Program-made: the position numbers and the translations under genes
Assembly: GCA_002071485.1 (NCBI GenBank)
Contig: MWFF01000038.1
Location: 1-33,861 of the forward strand
Origin: Verrucomicrobia bacterium ADurb.Bin006
GTDB lineage: Bacteria > Verrucomicrobiota > Verrucomicrobiia > Limisphaerales > J093
DNA length: 33,861 bases
Direction: 5' to 3'
Notes under the pieces: generated by a model
Databases searched by the model: none
Seen by the model: the letters and a program-made list of their open reading frames with translations, nothing else
What the model was told of the DNA's origin: nothing
Part shown: in pieces, positions 30,417 through 33,861 of the stretch
How the letters are laid out: every line of letters begins with the position of its first letter
How positions within the stretch are numbered: the first letter of the stretch is position 1

Positions 30417-30559
30417 GTCTCGGGATCAATCTGTGTTCCGTCCTGAATCGGTGTGGAGTCTATCCCTCACAGATTCAGGGCGGAAACGGGTCAGTTCTCA
30501 CAATCGGCAATCAAGAGTCCAATCGGTCGCTGGCCGTTGCGGTCGAGTCGCGCCTGGCG
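30417..30559 (+). repeat. 143-bp dispersed repeat, copy 1
   Basis: It aligns without gaps to 33628-33770 with about 12 differences in 143 (my hand count). It contains a strong hairpin, TTCCGTCCTGAATC (30436-30449) with GATTCAGGGCGGAA (30472-30485), 14 bp with one G-T type pair. In copy 2 this stem is partly broken. Confidence 0.9.
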
Positions 30560-30653
30560 ACCTTCCGATCGCTCCGGCGTACTGAATCCGCAACGGCCTC
30601 GGCATAGGCACCCCTTCTCTCCACCGCCCCCCGGGTTTGCTCGCTCCACGCTC

Positions 30654-30679
30654 GATTGTCAATTGTAAGAACCGACCTC
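30654..30679 (-). repeat. Inverted partial copy of the 143-bp repeat
   Basis: The minus-strand reading of these 26 bases matches 33698-33723 (within copy 2) at 23 positions. It is about 95 bases from copy 1 in opposite orientation, so the two could pair. Confidence 0.65.
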
Positions 30680-30719
30680 GTTACGCATCAAAGGCTTCAG
30701 GGCCACCAGATCGCGCCGG

Positions 30720-32411
30720 TCAGAACGGGAGCTCCGGTAAACGATAAATCTCCAACTCGTCGAACCAACACACATCGTCATCGGTCCGCTGACCGTGAAC
30801 GTTGAGGAGGACGACCAGGCGGCCCGTGTCGGGTGGAACGGTGACAGTCCCCGAGCCAGCGTGCCATGCGCCTTGGTCAGGCTGGAAAGGGAATGTGCGG
30901 TCATCGGCCTCGTGCGTCCATTGACGCTCGGACGTCTGCCAGCGAACCATCAGGTTGGGGAGGGAGTTGCCTTGAGGCCGGCATTTCGCCTTGACCACAT
31001 AGATCTGACCGGGCGCGACCGGGATGCTCTGCAGAAAACAGCCGCGCATGACCTTGCGCGCGCGGGCCGAGCCTTCGCCGACTTGGTCATCCCACGCAAA
31101 TGTCCCGGTCGGCGTCTGCTCATCCTGCCACGCGCTCCATCCCTGCGGCAGGGAGCTGCCCGGACCGGGCCCGTGGCTGACTGCGCCGTTTGTCGCCAGA
31201 TTCGTTACCGTCTTTTGCGCTTGGTGTTTCGCCAGTTCAACGCGGGCTGCCGTTTCGGGATCGCGCGTCCAAGCGATGGCGCGGGTAATGCCGGGCAACG
31301 CCTCTTCCCACGCCCGGCCTTTCCCCACCGTCTTGGCCAGTGCCTCGGCGCGCCACGGTTTGTCTTTTGCCAGACCGCTCCACCATCGGGATTGTTCGCC
31401 GTAAATCCAGACGTATTCATCGGCCGCATCCCGGGCCGCGCCCAGGTTGCGCACCAGACGTTTCAGCCGCGAACCGTCCAGCGGGGGACGGTAATAGCTA
31501 TGCCCCGGCTCATTGACAAACATGTCGAGGTAAAAGCCAAATCCCGCCTGCACTTGTTGCCGGTATTTTGCCCGGTTTTCCGGGGCGACAAGTTGAATGC
31601 AGGGTCCGGTCCAGGATCGCATCTGGAGTGCGGCGCGTTGATACGCTTCCACACTGTCGAAGTAATAACCGTTTTCGCACCCGTCCACGAGGACCATCGC
31701 CGGCGGCGCGGCATCGAGCATGCCGTTGAAAAACGCCGGCAACAAACCGTAGCTCGCCGTGGCGAGGATGGTCTCCGGTTCGTCGGCCTGGCCCGCGCGC
31801 CATACGACGCTGTTGAGAAACAACGTAAGCACGACGGCGTGCGGCATTTCGGCAGCCAGGCTGCGGGTGAACTGCGCGCCGCGTTGGCGGGCGAGGGCGG
31901 CCGTCTCCGCAAACGTGCGTCCCGCTGCCGGATCAAACCGCCATTGGTTCTCGCCGTAAGGCTCGAAGTCGAGCGCCAGGCCTTTGGCGCCGCCTTCGCG
32001 GACCAGCCAGGCGCAGAGCCCGATTTTTTCGGCCAAGGCGCGCCAGCCGGAGTCGTCCGCCCAATCAATCCGCTTCGGGGTCGCGTTGAATCGCAGGAAA
32101 TTGTCCGTGTAATTTGTAAATCGAGCCGCCCGCAAATCCGCCATCGCCGTGTGGAACCATTCCTTTTTCCAAGGCGTCGCATCCCAACCGCTCTCGGTGC
32201 TGATGGTTCGGCCGTTGTCCGTTTTTGCGGTGACTTGAAAGATGACGCCGTCGAACGGGCCTTCGCCTTCCATCTCGACGGCAAATTGTCGCAGAAACGC
32301 GGTGTCGGGAATATCCCATCCGAGTTCGATGAATTTTTTGTGGGCGGCGGACGCGGAGAGGGCAAACAAGAGGCCGAGTCCGATCAGCCGGGAAATGGCG
32401 GTGAGTTTCAT
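30720..32411 (-). CDS. Secreted glycoside-hydrolase-like protein with C-terminal carbohydrate-binding-like domain
   Basis: A 563-residue exported protein of no family I can name. Residues 1-22 are a signal peptide (LIGLGLLFALSASA, then cleavage near SASA-A). The main part, about 25-400, looks like a TIM-barrel glycosidase: FIELGWDIPDTAFLR at the first strand, and GGAKGLALDFEPYGENQW, whose Asp/Glu pair resembles a barrel active-site strand end. Further on are VLVDGCENGYYFDS and ADEYVWIYGEQSRWW. About 415-560 resembles a jelly-roll binding domain (GPGSSLPQGWSAW, PPDTGRLVVLLNVHG, CWFDELEIYRL). A decayed GH5-like gene lies 30 bases upstream. Catalytic function is inferred. Its bases seem less GC-rich than the dcw genes. 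Confidence 0.75.
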   Translation of the reverse strand: MKLTAISRLIGLGLLFALSASAAHKKFIELGWDIPDTAFLRQFAVEMEGEGPFDGVIFQVTAKTDNGRTISTESGWDATPWKKEWFHTAMADLRAARFTNYTDNFLRFNATPKRIDWADDSGWRALAEKIGLCAWLVREGGAKGLALDFEPYGENQWRFDPAAGRTFAETAALARQRGAQFTRSLAAEMPHAVVLTLFLNSVVWRAGQADEPETILATASYGLLPAFFNGMLDAAPPAMVLVDGCENGYYFDSVEAYQRAALQMRSWTGPCIQLVAPENRAKYRQQVQAGFGFYLDMFVNEPGHSYYRPPLDGSRLKRLVRNLGAARDAADEYVWIYGEQSRWWSGLAKDKPWRAEALAKTVGKGRAWEEALPGITRAIAWTRDPETAARVELAKHQAQKTVTNLATNGAVSHGPGPGSSLPQGWSAWQDEQTPTGTFAWDDQVGEGSARARKVMRGCFLQSIPVAPGQIYVVKAKCRPQGNSLPNLMVRWQTSERQWTHEADDRTFPFQPDQGAWHAGSGTVTVPPDTGRLVVLLNVHGQRTDDDVCWFDELEIYRLPELPF

Positions 32412-32441
32412 GGTCGGGATGATCGATTCAACGCGGGTGAG

Positions 32442-33127
32442 CTACGGGTTTGAAGTGGCGCGCTGTCTGCGCAGCTCTTGGTTGGCCTGCTGGATAGCTT
32501 CCAACTGCCAGCAGCGGGCGCGCGCTTCGGGCGTATCGCTGCCCGGCACGCCGAACTGACCCACGAAGAGCGGTTTTGTCTCCCGCCGAGCTACGGCCAT
32601 GGCTTGGGCAAGCCGGCCCACGTCGTTGGTGAATTCATACGCCCGGACCGTGAGCGAGTTGATGGGGGACGGGTTGTCCGCCGCCAGCATCACGACGAAT
32701 TGCTCCGGAGTATCGGGTCGCCAACTGTGCTCTTGCATTTGGTGTCAGGCCGAGGGACGGGGAAACGCGTTGCCGCTGAGGATCAAGCGATGGGGATCGT
32801 ATTTCCGGACTTCGCGGGCAAACTCGCAGAATGCAACCCGGATGTTTTCATGTGTCACCTCATCGGCCTCAGTGCGTTCGCCAATTCCCGGAATCCGGCG
32901 GCGTAATTGGTCTGCGGGGGCTGTTCCAAGGTGCGCACGAACGCGTCGTAGTAATTCACGCCAATGCCGCAAAACGGAACCCCGTGCAGCAACAACTCCC
33001 CCTGCTCATTGGCTGACAAGCCAGGAGCAGCCAATGTGTGAGGCCCGGCGAGGACCAAGGACAACAGGACCCAGCGCGTCCGGTGGCGGTGTAGCATTGC
33101 TTTTTGCATCTGAGGCGTGTTGCGCAC
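32442..33127 (-). pseudogene. Decayed secreted GH5-like glycosidase
   Basis: Pieces of one gene lie in two frames. The N-terminal part (from 33127) has a signal peptide (WVLLSLVLAGPHTLAA) and GELLLHGVPFCGIGVNYYDA. Near 32880-32890 the frame shifts and jumps to EADEVTHENIRVAFCEFARE, so the middle, where the acid/base Glu would be, is missing. The reading continues KYDPHRLILSGNAFPRPSA, then an in-frame TGA (32745-32747) where relatives have Trp, then HQMQEHSWRPDTPEQF in the same frame. The block VGQFGVPGSDTPEA has Gln where the nucleophile Glu of GEFG is expected. The frame ends soon after, without the rest of the barrel. Four independent lesions make this a pseudogene; GH5-type assignment rests on my recollection of the family. 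Confidence 0.85.
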
Positions 33128-33627
33128 GAATTACCGGTGCAGCCTAACCTTGGAGCGGGATGGCGCGCAATGTTGGAGATGCTTGCGGGGGGCTGCATTC
33201 TTGGGATCAGGCGATGCCGTGCGCGGGGTCCATTTCACTCCAACCAAGTTGCGGTTGCGCGTCATCAAGACTGCGGCTGATCCGCTGCTCAGCGAACTCG
33301 ATGGGCTTTCGAGCAGATTCCAGGAAATAGCCGGCGACCGGCGGGGAGTGATCTTGGATCACTCACGATTCTGCGGTGACAGACGATCCGCACCGACGCG
33401 ATTTAACGATCAAGCCAGCTTCAGATCGGCTTCCGCCTGGGTCGCGGCATCGTGGAGTTTGATTTGAAGAAACCGCCGCGGGGTTTTGGTTCGGGTAAAT
33501 CCACGTCCACGAACATGACACACGCCGTATTCAACACTTGGCAGCCGTAGGAATTGCGCGTGCCCCTGGCGGGGATGATCTTTGATCGGCAGCGCCACCG
33601 AAAAGGGGTCACCCATTAGCGAGAGCG
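33128..33627. other. Gap with possible gene remnant
   Basis: No intact gene. On the minus strand 33421-33560 contains GTRNSYGCQVLNTACVMFVD and VDLPEPKPRGGFF, then in a shifted frame KLHDAATQAEADLKLA before a stop; this looks like a small broken remnant of an unknown protein. A perfect 8-bp palindrome GAGTGATC/GATCACTC with a 3-base loop lies at 33346-33364, without a T-run. Confidence 0.35.
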
Positions 33628-33770
33628 GTCTCGGGGTAAATCTGTGTTCCGTCCTGAATCGGTGTGGAGTTCGTCCCTCACAGACTCGGGGCGAAAAGAG
33701 GTCAGTTCTCACAATCGACAATCAAGAGTCCAATCGGTCGCTGGCCGTTGCGGTCGAGTCGCGCGTGGCG
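33628..33770 (+). repeat. 143-bp dispersed repeat, copy 2
   Basis: Same orientation as copy 1 at 30417-30559. The two copies bracket about 3.07 kb that contains the glycosidase-like gene, the GH5-like pseudogene and the remnant. The remaining 91 bases to the window end show nothing I can name. Confidence 0.9.
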
Positions 33771-33861
33771 GAGGTCAGCGCCGTGTATGTGCAGCGCGGA
33801 GGCCGGTCTGGCCGGACCGATCTTGGCGCGCGAGATCACGAACGCATCGTAATAGCGGCTT

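Larger units (their letters stand above)
30091..30719. other. Gap upstream of the dcw operon without a recognisable gene
   Basis: About 630 bases. Open frames cross it on the plus strand but look like repeat-derived or antisense sequence. It contains one copy of the 143-base repeat (30417-30559) and an inverted partial copy (30654-30679). The rest (30091-30416) shows nothing I can name. Confidence 0.5.

Noticed and set aside
29537..30607. Plus-strand frame over mraZ and the upstream gap
   Set aside because: Opposite mraZ, crosses the operator and a dispersed repeat; no protein-like content.
32442..33127. Reassignment of TGA to Trp or selenocysteine at 32745
   Set aside because: Other genes here (uppS partner purA, ddl, murG, ftsI) end at TGA with normal lengths, and the gene has other inactivating lesions, so simple decay explains it.

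Overview
The window reads as a high-GC chromosomal segment from the phylum Verrucomicrobiota, probably a Limisphaerales/Pedosphaera-like lineage. I infer this from the style of the FtsZ, from the large secreted AsmA and glycoside-hydrolase-like proteins, and from the kind of dispersed palindromic repeats between genes. No rRNA, tRNA, CRISPR array, transposase or phage gene is visible.

Left part (1-9762, all minus strand): housekeeping genes separated by repeat-rich gaps. They are purA-uppS (coupled by a 4-base overlap), a receiver-PAS-PP2C phosphatase, a SurA-type peptidyl-prolyl isomerase, serA (long form with ACT domain) and ribE-tmk (4-base overlap). A divergent 1220-residue AsmA-like envelope protein occupies 10147-13809 on the plus strand and ends 2 bases from the end of ftsZ.

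Centre (13812-30014, minus strand): a compact division and cell wall (dcw) cluster. In transcription order it is mraZ, an unrecognised 211-residue protein, rsmH, ftsL, ftsI, murF, mraY, a two-LysM protein, ftsW, murG, murB, ddl, ftsQ, ftsA, ftsZ. Most junctions overlap or are a few bases apart, so this is probably one long operon driven from above mraZ. There I see a set of 10-base-spaced TGGGN-like repeats resembling the known MraZ operator. The ligase genes murC, murD and murE are absent from the positions they usually occupy, although murF and ddl remain.

Right end (30063-33861): an accessory region. Two 143-base direct repeats (about 92% identical by hand alignment) bracket a secreted glycoside-hydrolase-like gene and a clearly decayed GH5-like gene. 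The decayed gene carries an in-frame TGA where Trp is expected, a missing centre, a Glu-to-Gln change at the likely nucleophile and a lost C-terminus. A second decayed carbohydrate-active gene fragment lies at about 3884-4270.

The window is mostly conserved. The unusual parts are the dcw cluster without murC/D/E, the unknown dcw protein after mraZ, the putative attenuator in front of purA, and the repeat-bracketed degenerating glycosidase locus. I found no convincing new defence or mobile system.
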